NCBI GenBank assembly: GCA_913048525.1
Contig: CAJWWP010000003.1
Location: forward strand, 8,889-72,888
Length of the DNA: 64,000 nt
DNA from: GCA-002712965 sp913048525
Lineage (GTDB): Bacteria > Chloroflexota > Dehalococcoidia > Lucifugimonadales > UBA826
Direction of reading: 5' to 3'
Of the stretch, positions 51,350 through 60,689 are shown piece after piece. A program made the position numbers and the translations under genes. The notes under the pieces are model-generated. The model had not been told where the DNA came from. It ran no database searches and worked only from the letters and a program-made list of their open reading frames with translations. Each line of letters opens with the position of its first letter. The stretch's first letter is position 1.

Positions 51350-52843
51350 TTGACCGGTATCTTTGGCAATATCACAGCCAAATCTTCATATAAGTGGTTG
51401 GTTTACTCATCCGTAGGGATGGCTGCTTTTGTAACTGTTTCAGATCAGACAGGAACGACGCTTGCCTTGCCCAGAATTGGTCATGAATTTGGTGCTGATA
51501 TACCAACGGTCCAATGGCTGTACCTCGTCTACACTCTCTTTATTAGCGCGCTTTTATTGCCTATGGGTAAGCTGTCCGACATTCTAGGCAGGAGACGCAT
51601 TTACATATTGGGACTTACTGTATTTTCGGCCGGAGCAGTTATGGCTTATTTTGGTCAAGAGCTTCACCTTCTATTAGTTGCTAAGGCTATTCAGGGCATT
51701 GGCGCAGCTATGATCCAGGCTAATGGTTTGGCACTCATGGCTGAAGCCTTTCCAGATAGACAACGTGCCAGTGCGATCGGGTTGTACATGGCTGCCATTG
51801 GAACAGGTGCAGTGATGGGACCGGTAATAGGTGGATTTATGATCGATGCTTGGGGTTGGAGGTCCATGTACTTGGGCGTTGCGGTTATCGGTGCGATGGA
51901 GCTGCTTTTGTCCGTCTATGTGATACGCGATCGAGCTAGATCCACTAACCAAAATAGAGAATCCAGAGGGATCAGGTCGTTTGATTGGATTGGTGCGGCT
52001 CTCTCTGCAGGGGTTTTAAGTCTTCTTCTTCTTTCACTTACTTACTCATACAGGCTCGGGTGGACCAACCAGCTGGTCCTTACCGGTCTATCCATGTCGG
52101 TGTTACTTTTAGTGGGCTTTGTAGTGAGGGAACTTCGGTGTGAAGATCCAATGATTGATCTAAGGCTCTTTAAGATTCCTGTGTTTTCGATTGGTATAGT
52201 CGCTAGATTTTTAGCATTCATGTCGGGGTCTCCTGCATATTTTCTTATGCCTTTTTATCTTGTTCAAATTTTAGAAATTACTGAGTCAAAAGCAGCCTTG
52301 TTCCTAGTACCTTCCTCTGTAATGATGGCTGTAGCTAGCCCACTTAGTGGGAAACTTTCTGACAAATGGGGAACAAAGTGGCTATCCGTAATAGGTCTTT
52401 TGTGTTGGACACTCGGTGTCACAACATTCACAAGACTTGAAGTGAGTTCAAGTCCTATTTTAGTTTCTGTAGGAATGATTTTGCTTGGGGCTGGTAATGG
52501 CATCTTCGGAGCTCCCAATACTACTGCTGTCATGGGTGTGGCTGGTCAACATCGATATGGTGTTGTTTCCGCACTAGTGAATATGGTTAGAACTTCGGGG
52601 AATTTAAGTGGGATAGCGATAGGAACGACAATGGTTGTGCTTACTATGACTTCGATGGGATTTGACCCGGATCTCTCCGTTCTGCTGAGTTCAGATTCGA
52701 CAAATACACTTCCTCAAGAAAGAATGGAATTGATGGGTTCATTTGTTGAAGGAATCAAAAGAGCTTTTACTTTAGGAGTAGGTTTGGTGGGATTTGCAGC
52801 CGTCATTACGATTTTTCGCCCGAATTTATCGGTAGAAAGCTAA
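51350..52843 (+). CDS. MFS transporter, DHA2 (EmrB/QacA) type
   Basis: A 497-residue 14-helix exporter. VSDQTGTTLALPRIGHEF lies in helix 1, VQWLYLVYTLFISALLLPMGKLSDILGRRRIYILG carries motif A, and AKAIQGIGAAMIQANGLALM is helix 4. TTG 51350 is the start. It shares the order and motifs of the paralog at 46.7 kb, but its reading strand is opposite, suggesting an old duplication. It follows pth closely and is probably transcribed with it. Confidence 0.87.
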   Translation: MTGIFGNITAKSSYKWLVYSSVGMAAFVTVSDQTGTTLALPRIGHEFGADIPTVQWLYLVYTLFISALLLPMGKLSDILGRRRIYILGLTVFSAGAVMAYFGQELHLLLVAKAIQGIGAAMIQANGLALMAEAFPDRQRASAIGLYMAAIGTGAVMGPVIGGFMIDAWGWRSMYLGVAVIGAMELLLSVYVIRDRARSTNQNRESRGIRSFDWIGAALSAGVLSLLLLSLTYSYRLGWTNQLVLTGLSMSVLLLVGFVVRELRCEDPMIDLRLFKIPVFSIGIVARFLAFMSGSPAYFLMPFYLVQILEITESKAALFLVPSSVMMAVASPLSGKLSDKWGTKWLSVIGLLCWTLGVTTFTRLEVSSSPILVSVGMILLGAGNGIFGAPNTTAVMGVAGQHRYGVVSALVNMVRTSGNLSGIAIGTTMVVLTMTSMGFDPDLSVLLSSDSTNTLPQERMELMGSFVEGIKRAFTLGVGLVGFAAVITIFRPNLSVES

Positions 52844-52983
52844 TGCAGCGAGGTATATCTAGAAGATGGGAGGGTAATTGGAGACGTCTGTAATGCGTGC
52901 TTCTAGAGGATTATGTGATATATAATGCACCAACAGGTTGACTTCACCGAGGGCAATAAGGTGGAGCATTTGGGGCAATCATT

Positions 52984-53802
52984 ATGACTGGCAGTGAATT
53001 TACCTTCGCGACTTTTTCAAAAAATGAATTTTATTCTACTCTCAATGCGCGTCTTATAGACATGGCTGATGTGGGTTCAGACAGAAGGGTTGTTGATCTT
53101 GCCTGTGGTGCAGGTGGGGTTACCAGACTGATTCTCGAGAGAATTAATCGTACTCGAGACACTGCAGTTATCGCCTTGGATCATTCTTCTGTTGCGCTAA
53201 AAACAGCTATGGAAGAGTTAAAAGATATCTCAAATAACGTCGTGAAGTACGTTCAGTTAGGTGTTGAGAATGTTTCGGATGCTGTAAAGGAATCTGTGGA
53301 TACAGTAGTTTTTTGCAATGCTATCCACTATGTTCCAGACAAAGATGCCGTTGTTTCAGATATTGCCAACTCGCTCAGGACTGGAGGCAAATTTGCCTTC
53401 AATACTTCATTTTATGACGGAGGTCAGCATAAAGATTCACTGGCTTTCTACAGTAAATGGATGTTCAAGGCAATGCGAATATTGAGAAGAGAATACGGTC
53501 TTAAACCACAGAGATCAGATAAAGTTCAATCTAGGAAGCAGTTAACTCCTCAGGATTATAGTGGTCTTATGGAAAGGAATGGTTTGACCATAATAAGACA
53601 AGAGATAGACACCGTACCTGTTCCTATAGAGGGTTGGCTGGATATTAGTGGATTTTCAGATTTTATTGAAGGTACTATGCCAGGGGTTCCCATGGAAGAG
53701 GCATCTGCCTCGTTGCAAGAGGGTGTCAGGCGCACTTTTGAGGAGATGGGAATAACATACGTCTCTCGTAACTGGCTGGATATAATAGCGGTTAAGAAAT
53801 AG
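52984..53802 (+). CDS. class I SAM-dependent methyltransferase
   Basis: A 272-residue methyltransferase. The SAM-binding motif I is RRVVDLACGAGGVTRLIL near residue 34, the acidic end of strand 2 is VIALDHSSVALKTAM near residue 62, and motif post-II/III is VDTVVFCNAIHYVPDKDAVVSDIANSLRTGGKFAFNTSF near residues 100-138. The substrate is unknown. A TATAAT at 52921-52926 upstream could be a -10 element. It stands between the MFS exporter and trpB. Confidence 0.88.
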   Translation: MTGSEFTFATFSKNEFYSTLNARLIDMADVGSDRRVVDLACGAGGVTRLILERINRTRDTAVIALDHSSVALKTAMEELKDISNNVVKYVQLGVENVSDAVKESVDTVVFCNAIHYVPDKDAVVSDIANSLRTGGKFAFNTSFYDGGQHKDSLAFYSKWMFKAMRILRREYGLKPQRSDKVQSRKQLTPQDYSGLMERNGLTIIRQEIDTVPVPIEGWLDISGFSDFIEGTMPGVPMEEASASLQEGVRRTFEEMGITYVSRNWLDIIAVKK

Positions 53803-53909
53803 GTATCTGATTTCCAAAATCTGAATGTTGTAGCCAACTTTGAAAACTATATTCATCGAGATATATGTTTGATTTTAGTCGGCCGATTGTGTCGCTTCGT
53901 TAATTTGTT

Positions 53910-53938
53910 TTGTACCTAGTATGTTATGAACATATAAT
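53910..53938 (+). promoter_or_regulatory. promoter of trpB with a palindrome in the spacer
   Basis: TTGTAC (53910-53915) and TATAAT (53933-53938) are separated by 17 bases, giving an expected start near 53945 and a leader of about 52 bases before trpB. ATGTT-ATG-AACAT (53921-53933) in the spacer is a perfect 5-base inverted repeat and a possible operator. Confidence 0.55.
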
Positions 53939-53996
53939 TAGAGATGGTTTCTATTACCTAAGGAGCGGTCCAATTATTCTCGGAAGAAATATTTGA

Positions 53997-55199
53997 ATGG
54001 TGACTAGACAAGATTTGCCAGATGAATTAGGGCGATACGGGGATTATGGGGGCCAGTTTGTCCCTGAGACCCTTATGCCGGCAATACATCAATTAGAAAT
54101 AGCCTACAAGGAATCTATAGAAGATGAGGATTTTCAAAGCGAACTTTCTTCACTTTTGAATAGTTTTGTTGGGCGACCAACAGACCTTTATTTTGCCGAG
54201 AACCTAACCAAAAAACTTGGTGGGGCAAAGATCTATATTAAAAGGGAAGATCTTGCCCACACAGGTGCTCATAAGATTAACAATGCTCTCGGACAGGGTT
54301 TGCTAGCCAAGCGGATGGGTAAGCAACGTATTATTGCTGAAACTGGAGCCGGCCAACATGGAGTTGCTACTGCCACCGTTTGTGCAATGCTAGGCCTTGA
54401 TTGCATCGTATACATGGGAGAGGAGGATATCCGAAGACAAGCTTTAAACGTATTTCGGATGAAACTTTTAGGAGCGGAAGTGCGATCAGTGGATTCTGGG
54501 AGCCGAACCCTCAAGGATGCTATAAATGAGGCTATACGAGATTGGGTGACTAATGTCGAGTCTACATATTATTTAATTGGAAGCGTCGTTGGACCGCACC
54601 CGTATCCCATGATTGTTAGGGATTATCAACGTGTTATCGGTCGTGAGGCTCGAGAACAAATACTTTCTCATGCAGGGCGACTCCCTGACTATGCAGTTGC
54701 TTGTGTAGGGGGCGGTAGTAATGCAATGGGTCTTTTCTATGACTTTATACCTGATGAACAGGTCAAACTAGTTGGCGTAGAGGCGGGTGGTGATGGTGTG
54801 GAAACTGGGAGACATTCCGCCACTATTACGACTGGGGAAGTTGGAGTGCTGCACGGGAGTATGTCTTATCTTATTCAGGATGAACATGGTCAGATAATTG
54901 AAACTCACAGCATCTCTGCTGGGCTAGATTACCCAGGCGTTGGCCCTGAACACAGCTGGCTTAATGACGCTGGTAGAGCAGAATATGTGAGCGTCACAGA
55001 TGTTCAGGCACTTGAAGGTTTCAAGTTGCTTTGTGAAACGGAGGGTATTATTCCAGCTCTTGAGCCTTCTCATGCTGTTCATTACATATCTACTTTGGCT
55101 CCTAACCTCGACAAAGATAAAATAATTTTGTTGGGATTGTCAGGTAGAGGAGATAAGGATATGGAGACGGTGGCAGGTGCGTTAGGTGTCGAAGTATAG
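53997..55199 (+). CDS. trpB: tryptophan synthase beta chain
   Basis: A 400-residue TrpB1-type PLP enzyme that joins indole and serine to make tryptophan. The N-terminus GRYGDYGGQFVPETLMPAI is classical. The PLP lysine is in EDLAHTGAHKINNALGQ near residue 87, AETGAGQHGVATATV holds the Glu/Gln region, and GGGSNAMGLFYDF binds the PLP phosphate. ATG 53997 is the start. No trpA or other trp gene is adjacent; the gene has its own promoter, an unlinked arrangement. Confidence 0.97.
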   Translation: MVTRQDLPDELGRYGDYGGQFVPETLMPAIHQLEIAYKESIEDEDFQSELSSLLNSFVGRPTDLYFAENLTKKLGGAKIYIKREDLAHTGAHKINNALGQGLLAKRMGKQRIIAETGAGQHGVATATVCAMLGLDCIVYMGEEDIRRQALNVFRMKLLGAEVRSVDSGSRTLKDAINEAIRDWVTNVESTYYLIGSVVGPHPYPMIVRDYQRVIGREAREQILSHAGRLPDYAVACVGGGSNAMGLFYDFIPDEQVKLVGVEAGGDGVETGRHSATITTGEVGVLHGSMSYLIQDEHGQIIETHSISAGLDYPGVGPEHSWLNDAGRAEYVSVTDVQALEGFKLLCETEGIIPALEPSHAVHYISTLAPNLDKDKIILLGLSGRGDKDMETVAGALGVEV

Positions 55200-55247
55200 T
55201 TTCCTAGGGCGTTTATATTTTTTGATCTGTAATGTCGGCTGTTCACA

Positions 55248-55700
55248 TTGGGCCAAGGCATGTCGTGGCTTATAATAGAGCCTAGTATGGCTCACTCATT
55301 TTTATGGCGCATTCCGACTCTTATGATTGTCTTGTCGGTATTGAGTACTTCGGTATGGATTTCATTCGATCACCATCATCTTGATTGGCATCCAGGACAT
55401 GAACATCTGTTTGTGACATCTGGCCACATTCACGAATATGGCAGCATGGATCTTTCTGCTGCTTATCCTCATCACGAGACTAAAAAAATAGATACTATTG
55501 ACGAAGTAAATCAAACTTATGCGGGCTCATTTTTTGATAGGGATGCGGGAACTGCGGTTGCTGTTTTGTCGATCGATGTATTTGATAAAGAATTATTGAG
55601 TCGGATGAAATACAGTTCTAACCAGTCGATAGCTGAAAGTCCGAAAACTTTTCCATTAGGCATTCAAACAGAGGTACTAACTCGGCCCCCAATTACGTAG
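55248..55700 (+). CDS. His-rich membrane-anchored protein, unknown (copper-module gene 1)
   Basis: I do not recognise a named family in this 150-residue protein. One hydrophobic segment (about residues 20-38, LWRIPTLMIVLSVLSTSVWI) is followed by a strongly His-rich stretch: FDHHHLDWHPGHEHLFVTSG, then HIHEY and YPHHE, a likely metal-binding ectodomain. The start is unclear: TTG 55248, ATG 55260 or ATG 55287 (MAHSFLW). It precedes three further exported or membrane genes on the same strand (55.8-58.8 kb), forming a module of probable copper or other transition-metal handling. Confidence 0.55.
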   Translation: MGQGMSWLIIEPSMAHSFLWRIPTLMIVLSVLSTSVWISFDHHHLDWHPGHEHLFVTSGHIHEYGSMDLSAAYPHHETKKIDTIDEVNQTYAGSFFDRDAGTAVAVLSIDVFDKELLSRMKYSSNQSIAESPKTFPLGIQTEVLTRPPIT

Positions 55701-55770
55701 AGATATTTCCAAAAGGTAAAACCTTACTTCGCTGGTTCAAGAATTCAGGTGTGAAGGTACAGGGGCTAGA

Positions 55771-56364
55771 GTGTTATCAAGTATCACTGCTGCGTCAAAG
55801 TTGCAAGTTGGAATTCGTATTAGACCAATCATCGTTTTTGTAATTGTGGCTACTTTACAAGGACTATGGTTTGGGTTGTCGTTGCCTTCCCTCGAGGCCA
55901 ATGGCGCCGTCAGAGAATATCAAAAAAGCCTAGCGGATCATTATGAAATTGGTATTGGCACTGTCCCCTATTCTCCCTCGCCCGGAGTAGTACATTTTGC
56001 CGTCTACGTTGAAGATCGTGATAGTAAACTTCGTTACTCAAACGCAGAGGTATTATTGACTGGGGTAGGACCCGTTACGGATGGAAAATCCCGGGCCGAC
56101 ATTGAGCCCACTTCCATGAATAATGCGGTTTTAGATCCAACATCCTATGAGGTTAACGTTCCTCTTAATCAGGAAGGTGTTTGGACTATAACTATAGAGG
56201 TTACAGCTGAGAAAGGGTCGGCTCAGTCTGTGTTTGAGATTGAAGTTCAAGAAACTGATCCAGTCGTCCCGACACTAACACTTCTAACGCTTATAGGCTT
56301 TCTGATCATTCTTGGTATGTCCGCTAGAGCTTGGGTTAAAGAGTACAGAAAAAAACGGCCCTAG
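55771..56364 (+). CDS. membrane protein with YtkA/FixH-like extracytoplasmic domain (module gene 2)
   Basis: A 197-residue protein with a membrane segment at residues 19-38 (IIVFVIVATLQGLWFGLSL), an extracytoplasmic beta-sandwich-like domain (for example GVVHFAVYVEDRDSKLRYSN and VNVPLNQEGVWTITIEVTAE), and a second membrane segment near the C-terminus (LTLLTLIGFLIILGMSA) followed by a basic tail. The domain resembles the YtkA/FixH-like family found beside copper and oxidase genes; this is inferred from pattern alone. GTG 55771 with AGGGGCTAGA upstream is the start. Confidence 0.6.
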   Translation: MLSSITAASKLQVGIRIRPIIVFVIVATLQGLWFGLSLPSLEANGAVREYQKSLADHYEIGIGTVPYSPSPGVVHFAVYVEDRDSKLRYSNAEVLLTGVGPVTDGKSRADIEPTSMNNAVLDPTSYEVNVPLNQEGVWTITIEVTAEKGSAQSVFEIEVQETDPVVPTLTLLTLIGFLIILGMSARAWVKEYRKKRP

Positions 56365-56412
56365 AGTGGTAAAAATGCTATCTCTCAGGCAGCTAAAGTT
56401 TGAGGATCAAAG

Positions 56413-57159
56413 ATGAAATTTATAGGGAATATTTTTTTAGCGAGTGTAATTTTGTTGACACTTATATCCCTTGGTTGTGGGGATAGTTCTACGGGAGAGC
56501 GAAACGAAAATGAGATATTAATTTCCATCAAAAATGGAAACGTCCAAGGACATGAAATAGTTGGAGTAAAGAAGGGCCAACAGGTGAAACTTAATTTCAC
56601 ATCAGATCAAAGGATGTCTATTCACCTCCACGGTTACGATATAGAAGCGGAAATCCCTATGGATAAAAGTGAAACGATTGAGTTTGAGGCTCATGCTACG
56701 GGTCGATTTTCCGTAACAACGCATATTTCTGATGATAACCATTCATCACATGGGTCCCAGGAAATACATGCCAAACTGTTTGAATCACCGACACTTTTGG
56801 AAGGAGATACGTACTCATACACAGTAGATATTGGTATGAATCCTGGCGTAATTCCTTACCATGATCACATGTCACACGATATCTTGGGTGTGATTGTCAC
56901 TTCATTGGATGCGTCGGAAGATGATGTGTCCATAATAATCAAAGGGGACGAGCAGCTCTTCCACCCGAATGAGGTAATGGTTAGACCAGGGGCCACTATC
57001 AAGTGGATTTCAAAAAATCCTGATAAGGTGCGTATAACTAGTGGGAATCCCCCTACAGACTTACAGTCGGGCCTAAATGCGGTTACTCACGGAGCTGGAA
57101 ATGGAGAACATGCCAGTGGAGGGGAACGAACGCTGCTTACTGTGGAAGTTCACCCATAG
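56413..57159 (+). CDS. cupredoxin-domain exported protein (module gene 3)
   Basis: A 248-residue exported protein, probably a lipoprotein (hydrophobic N-terminus ending LISLGCGDS, although the residue three before Cys is unusual). Residues 35-170 read as a cupredoxin: ISIKNGNVQGHEIVGVKKGQQVKL, RMSIHLHGYDIEAEIP and, at the far end, VIPYHDHMSHDILGVIVT. A second partial cupredoxin-like domain follows (LFHPNEVMVRPGATIKWISK). HLHGY and the HDHMSH cluster are candidate copper ligands; HGAGNGEHASGGE adds two His near the C-terminus. It sits between the YtkA-like and polytopic membrane genes. Confidence 0.72.
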   Translation: MKFIGNIFLASVILLTLISLGCGDSSTGERNENEILISIKNGNVQGHEIVGVKKGQQVKLNFTSDQRMSIHLHGYDIEAEIPMDKSETIEFEAHATGRFSVTTHISDDNHSSHGSQEIHAKLFESPTLLEGDTYSYTVDIGMNPGVIPYHDHMSHDILGVIVTSLDASEDDVSIIIKGDEQLFHPNEVMVRPGATIKWISKNPDKVRITSGNPPTDLQSGLNAVTHGAGNGEHASGGERTLLTVEVHP

Positions 57160-57197
57160 AGGATGATAATGAGTCGTCGCTCTAGGCGAATGGATTA

Positions 57198-58835
57198 TTG
57201 GGTGCAAGCCTTAAGAAATTTAAGAGTTTTATTGTTCTCAGCGTTCAAAGTTTCAAAGCTTTATATATGAATACCTTTTTGCCGGTCCAAATGAAAATAG
57301 TTATTTCTTTGTTGGTTGTGCTCCTTGGATTCAGCATGTTTGTCCCATCTGTGTTCGCCCATGGTTTTGGTGAGCGATATGATCTGCCTATTCCTTTACA
57401 TTATTTCTTAGTCGGCGCATCAGCTACGGTGGCCCTCTCATTTGTGGTCATAGGTTGGGTTATTCGGCAAGGAGGAACTACATCCGAATATCCCCGGTTA
57501 AATTTATGGGAAAATTTTGTTTTTAGAGTTATTGCTCGATGTTTCTCGATGTTCGTGGGAATATTGTCTGTGTTCCTTCTGGTCTTGACGGTTGTGTCAG
57601 GTATATATGGCACGGAAGATGCTCTAGAAAACTTCTCTCCCACATTCGTGTGGATAATCTGGTGGGTTGGTATAGGGTATTTGGTCGCATTCATGGGTAA
57701 TGTTTGGGCAATTGCGAATCCCTGGCAACTGATTTTTACATGGTTGGAAGCGATCCTAGGTGTGAAGGGGTCTCCAAAGTTCCGATGGCCGAGTTGGTTG
57801 GATGCTTGGCCTGCATTGCTGGGGTTCTTTTTCTTTGTGTGGATAGAGAATGTCTTTCCTGGAGGGTCTAGGCCAAACTCACTGGCCTGGATTATTGTGA
57901 CTTACTCTTTTACCACGTGGATGGGGATGCTTCTATTCGGGAAATATGTATGGCTGAAACGAGGAGACCCTTTTTCTGTTTTGTTCGCTCTCTTTGCTCG
58001 CTTTTCTCCCACTGAAGTTAGAGTTGCGATGGGTGGTAATAAAAATGTTTGTGTTATTTGTAATTCGGGATGTTCTGCGAATGCCGGCGAAAAATCTGAC
58101 CTTCAAGGATGTGTTGACTGCTATGAATGTTGGGAGTTGGCTGATGACGCCCACAAGGAGTTCTCTATTCGCCCTTGGGCCGTTGGATTATCAAGGGGTG
58201 AGAGGGTGTCCCCAGCGGTGGTGGCCTTTCATATCACGGCCCTAGCCTCTGTCACATTCGACGGATTTTCGGAAACTTCCGGGTGGGTTGCGATCCAAAC
58301 ATTATTATGGCCCTTCGTGGATCCTATTCCCGGCTCAGCTATTCAAACGATTGAATCTCTAGGTATTTTATTGGTTCCTCTACTGTTTGCTTCTGTCTAC
58401 ATACTTCTTTGTGGCAGAGTTTCTCGCCTTTCTGGGGATGAAATGCCGGAAGGGGAGGTGATACGGAGTTTTGTATTCTCATTGGTTCCGATAGCACTGG
58501 CATATAATCTTTCTCATTATTTGTCATTTATTATGATCTCCGGCCAACAGATAATTCCCCTAGTATCGGACCCACTGGGTACGGGGCTTAATATTTTGGG
58601 GACTGCGGAATATGTTCCCAATATAGGAATAATAGATGCGCGATTAGCCTGGATTGTTTCTGTAACTTCATTGGTGGCGGGTCATATAGTTTCGGTTTAT
58701 GTCGCGCATACAATTTCACTAAGAAGAACTAGTAGTCATATTAAGGCTGTGAAAAGTCAGTATCCCATGCTGGTGTTGATGGTTTTTTACACGGCGATCA
58801 GTCTTTGGATCGTCGCACAACCTCTGGTAAATTAG
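57198..58835 (+). CDS. polytopic membrane protein with Cys-rich loop (module gene 4)
   Basis: A large polytopic protein (545 residues from TTG 57198; 514 from ATG 57291). I do not recognise a characterised family. After a hydrophobic leader (VISLLVVLLGFSMFVPSVFA) a signal-peptidase site would leave a mature protein starting HGFGERYDLP; a His at the new N-terminus is the copper-binding arrangement of CopC-like proteins. About ten membrane segments follow. Near residues 284-318 a hydrophilic loop holds six Cys in CVICNSGC and CVDCYEC, a possible metal or Fe-S site. It is the last gene of the four-gene module. Confidence 0.65.
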   Translation: MGASLKKFKSFIVLSVQSFKALYMNTFLPVQMKIVISLLVVLLGFSMFVPSVFAHGFGERYDLPIPLHYFLVGASATVALSFVVIGWVIRQGGTTSEYPRLNLWENFVFRVIARCFSMFVGILSVFLLVLTVVSGIYGTEDALENFSPTFVWIIWWVGIGYLVAFMGNVWAIANPWQLIFTWLEAILGVKGSPKFRWPSWLDAWPALLGFFFFVWIENVFPGGSRPNSLAWIIVTYSFTTWMGMLLFGKYVWLKRGDPFSVLFALFARFSPTEVRVAMGGNKNVCVICNSGCSANAGEKSDLQGCVDCYECWELADDAHKEFSIRPWAVGLSRGERVSPAVVAFHITALASVTFDGFSETSGWVAIQTLLWPFVDPIPGSAIQTIESLGILLVPLLFASVYILLCGRVSRLSGDEMPEGEVIRSFVFSLVPIALAYNLSHYLSFIMISGQQIIPLVSDPLGTGLNILGTAEYVPNIGIIDARLAWIVSVTSLVAGHIVSVYVAHTISLRRTSSHIKAVKSQYPMLVLMVFYTAISLWIVAQPLVN

Positions 58836-59103
58836 TGCTTGTTCTAGGAAGAGGAATAATTTGCCGTTTTGGCCAATTGCCCTAGTGACATCAGTTTCAA
58901 AAAAGATCAGTGCCCAGAAATCTCAGTATTAAAGAACGGCTTAAAGTTCGTCTGAAAAGAATATAACAATAAAAAATGATTCGTTGAGGGAAACGGATCG
59001 AAAGGGATCATTGCCACATCAAGGATCAACCAAATTTATCTTATTACCCCCCCATAGAACAGGGTAAACTGGCCATATTAGGTTATAAAGGGAGGATGTT
59101 AAC

Positions 59104-59331
59104 TTGCAAAATGAACCGGAAACTATAAATCAGTATCAGTGTCCCAAGTGTCAGAATGAATCTTATGAAACGGGAGAAATACGAACTACTGGTGGAGGCT
59201 TATCAAGATTTCTTGATGTTCAGAATCAGAAATTTATACATATAACCTGCGAAAATTGCGGATACACTGAGTTTTTTAAACGCCGAAGTGGCAAGATGGG
59301 AAATATTCTTGATATGTTCATAGGTGGCTAG
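59104..59331 (+). CDS. Zn-ribbon nucleic-acid-binding protein (DUF2082-like)
   Basis: A 75-residue zinc-ribbon protein. The metal ligands are two CxxC knuckles, CPKC at residues 13-16 and CENC near residue 50, separated by GEIRTTGGGLSRFLDVQNQKF, which matches the DUF2082 family of predicted nucleic-acid-binding proteins. TTG 59104 is the start, with GGGAGGATG upstream. It is followed after 26 bases by the opine-dehydrogenase-like gene. No function is known. Confidence 0.82.
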   Translation: MQNEPETINQYQCPKCQNESYETGEIRTTGGGLSRFLDVQNQKFIHITCENCGYTEFFKRRSGKMGNILDMFIGG

Positions 59332-59357
59332 GGCCGCAACAAAGTGAGGGAAATCTA

Positions 59358-60449
59358 ATGTCAGGTAGAAAAGTCACAATCATGGGAGGAGGTAATACTG
59401 CTTTCTCAGTCGCTGCACGTCTTAGTCATATAGGAAATGAAATTTGTATTCTCGAGCATCCCGAATTTGCGGAGAGTGTAGATCAAATTTCAAGGACCGG
59501 GCATATCACTCTTGAGGGTGTTATGGAGAATGGACCAGCAGCTATATCCCTTGTGACTCTTGATCCATCTGAAGCCCTCGCGTTCTCTGACTTATTACTT
59601 TTGATAGTTCCGGCCTATGCTCATAGACCTTTTGCGGAGTTCACTGGTCCTTATCTCACTTCTGACCATACAGTAGTGGTTATGCCAGGGACTTTGGGAT
59701 CTTTGGAATTTTCAGCACTTGCTGCGGAGTTTGGAGTTTCTGACATAACTGTGGCCGAGGTTGATACAGCTCCCTACGTGTGCCGCAAAACCTCTGAAGG
59801 GAGCGCGATTATATGGGGGGAAGTATCCTCTCTGGGATTGGGAGTTTTTCCATCAGCGAGGACGAGTAACGTCGTTTCTGATTTGAAACCTCTTTTTCCG
59901 GGAATTTCACCATATGAAGATGCACTGCAATGTGGATTGTCTTCAATGAATCCAGTTGTTCATCCGGCGGGGGTGTTGATGAATGCTGGGAGGGTTGAAT
60001 ATTCGAGGGGAGAATTCTATTTTTATGAGGAGGGCGTTTCAGAGAGTGTTGCAAAGGTTATAGAGGCTGTTGATGAAGAAAGGATGACTGTGGGCAGAGA
60101 ACTAGGGTACGAGTTGACACCTGTCGGAAAAGCTTTCCACGAGGCTGGTTTTGGGCCACAAGGAACTCTGTGGGAGGCTATTAATGGAAGCCATATGTTG
60201 ACTAGGCTCAAGGCACCTGGAACTCTGGAAAGTCGCTGGTTGACAGAGGATATTCCCTATGGAATAGCGGCATGGAGCAAACTGGGAACTCAATATGGAG
60301 TCCAAACACCCGTCATAGACGCCTTCGTTGGTATTGGCAGTATTGTTATGGGAATTGACGCTTGGTCAGAAGGTAGAGGGCCGAAGCAACTGGGTCTTGA
60401 AGGAATGACAAAGAAAGAGCTTAAGGAATATCTCAATACAGGTAAATGA
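59358..60449 (+). CDS. NAD(P)-dependent octopine/nopaline (opine) dehydrogenase family protein
   Basis: A 363-residue two-domain dehydrogenase. The Rossmann motif is KVTIMGGGNTAFSVAARLS near residue 5, TVVVMPGTLGSLEFSALAAEFG lies in the first domain, and the second domain has MNPVVHPAGVLMNAGRVEYSRGEF with the catalytic His region typical of octopine dehydrogenases. These enzymes reductively join amino acids and 2-oxo acids. GAGGGAAA precedes ATG 59358. It lies between the zinc-ribbon gene and the purine operon. Confidence 0.87.
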   Translation: MSGRKVTIMGGGNTAFSVAARLSHIGNEICILEHPEFAESVDQISRTGHITLEGVMENGPAAISLVTLDPSEALAFSDLLLLIVPAYAHRPFAEFTGPYLTSDHTVVVMPGTLGSLEFSALAAEFGVSDITVAEVDTAPYVCRKTSEGSAIIWGEVSSLGLGVFPSARTSNVVSDLKPLFPGISPYEDALQCGLSSMNPVVHPAGVLMNAGRVEYSRGEFYFYEEGVSESVAKVIEAVDEERMTVGRELGYELTPVGKAFHEAGFGPQGTLWEAINGSHMLTRLKAPGTLESRWLTEDIPYGIAAWSKLGTQYGVQTPVIDAFVGIGSIVMGIDAWSEGRGPKQLGLEGMTKKELKEYLNTGK

Positions 60450-60515
60450 GAGAAATTTATGCTGGTATATCTGAGGATTGAGAACTGATCTTCCGGATTT
60501 GTATGCATTTATCGT

Positions 60516-60544
60516 TTGACCCCTATTTATGGCGGACATATAAT
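60516..60544 (+). promoter_or_regulatory. near-consensus promoter of the pur operon
   Basis: TTGACC (60516-60521) and TATAAT (60539-60544) are separated by exactly 17 bases. Transcription would begin near 60551, leaving a leader of about 140 bases before purF. Confidence 0.75.
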
Positions 60545-60605
60545 CTGGTCTGTAGTACGAAGGGTGCATTCGTAGGTCCGTGAGGTAGGTTTTGACTAAC
60601 CAGAT
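60543..60605 (+). promoter_or_regulatory. inverted repeat and hairpin in the pur operon leader
   Basis: ATCTGGT (60543-60549) is inverted at ACCAGAT (60599-60605), and inside lies a perfect hairpin TACGAA (60556-60561) / TTCGTA (60569-60574) with a 7-base loop. Because the first arm overlaps the -10 element it is more likely an operator arm than RNA; the inner hairpin would be in the transcript. No known purine riboswitch consensus is matched. Confidence 0.45.
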
Positions 60606-60689
60606 CACCAACTGGGAGATGGTTTAATTATCCCCGAAGGCCATTATTCAGACCAACATAGGACTCAGAGTCCGATTCCCAATAGAAAA

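Noticed and set aside
60543..60605. Purine riboswitch before purF
   Set aside because: The conserved junction sequences of the purine aptamer are not seen, and the outer arm overlaps the -10 element, so it would not be in the RNA.
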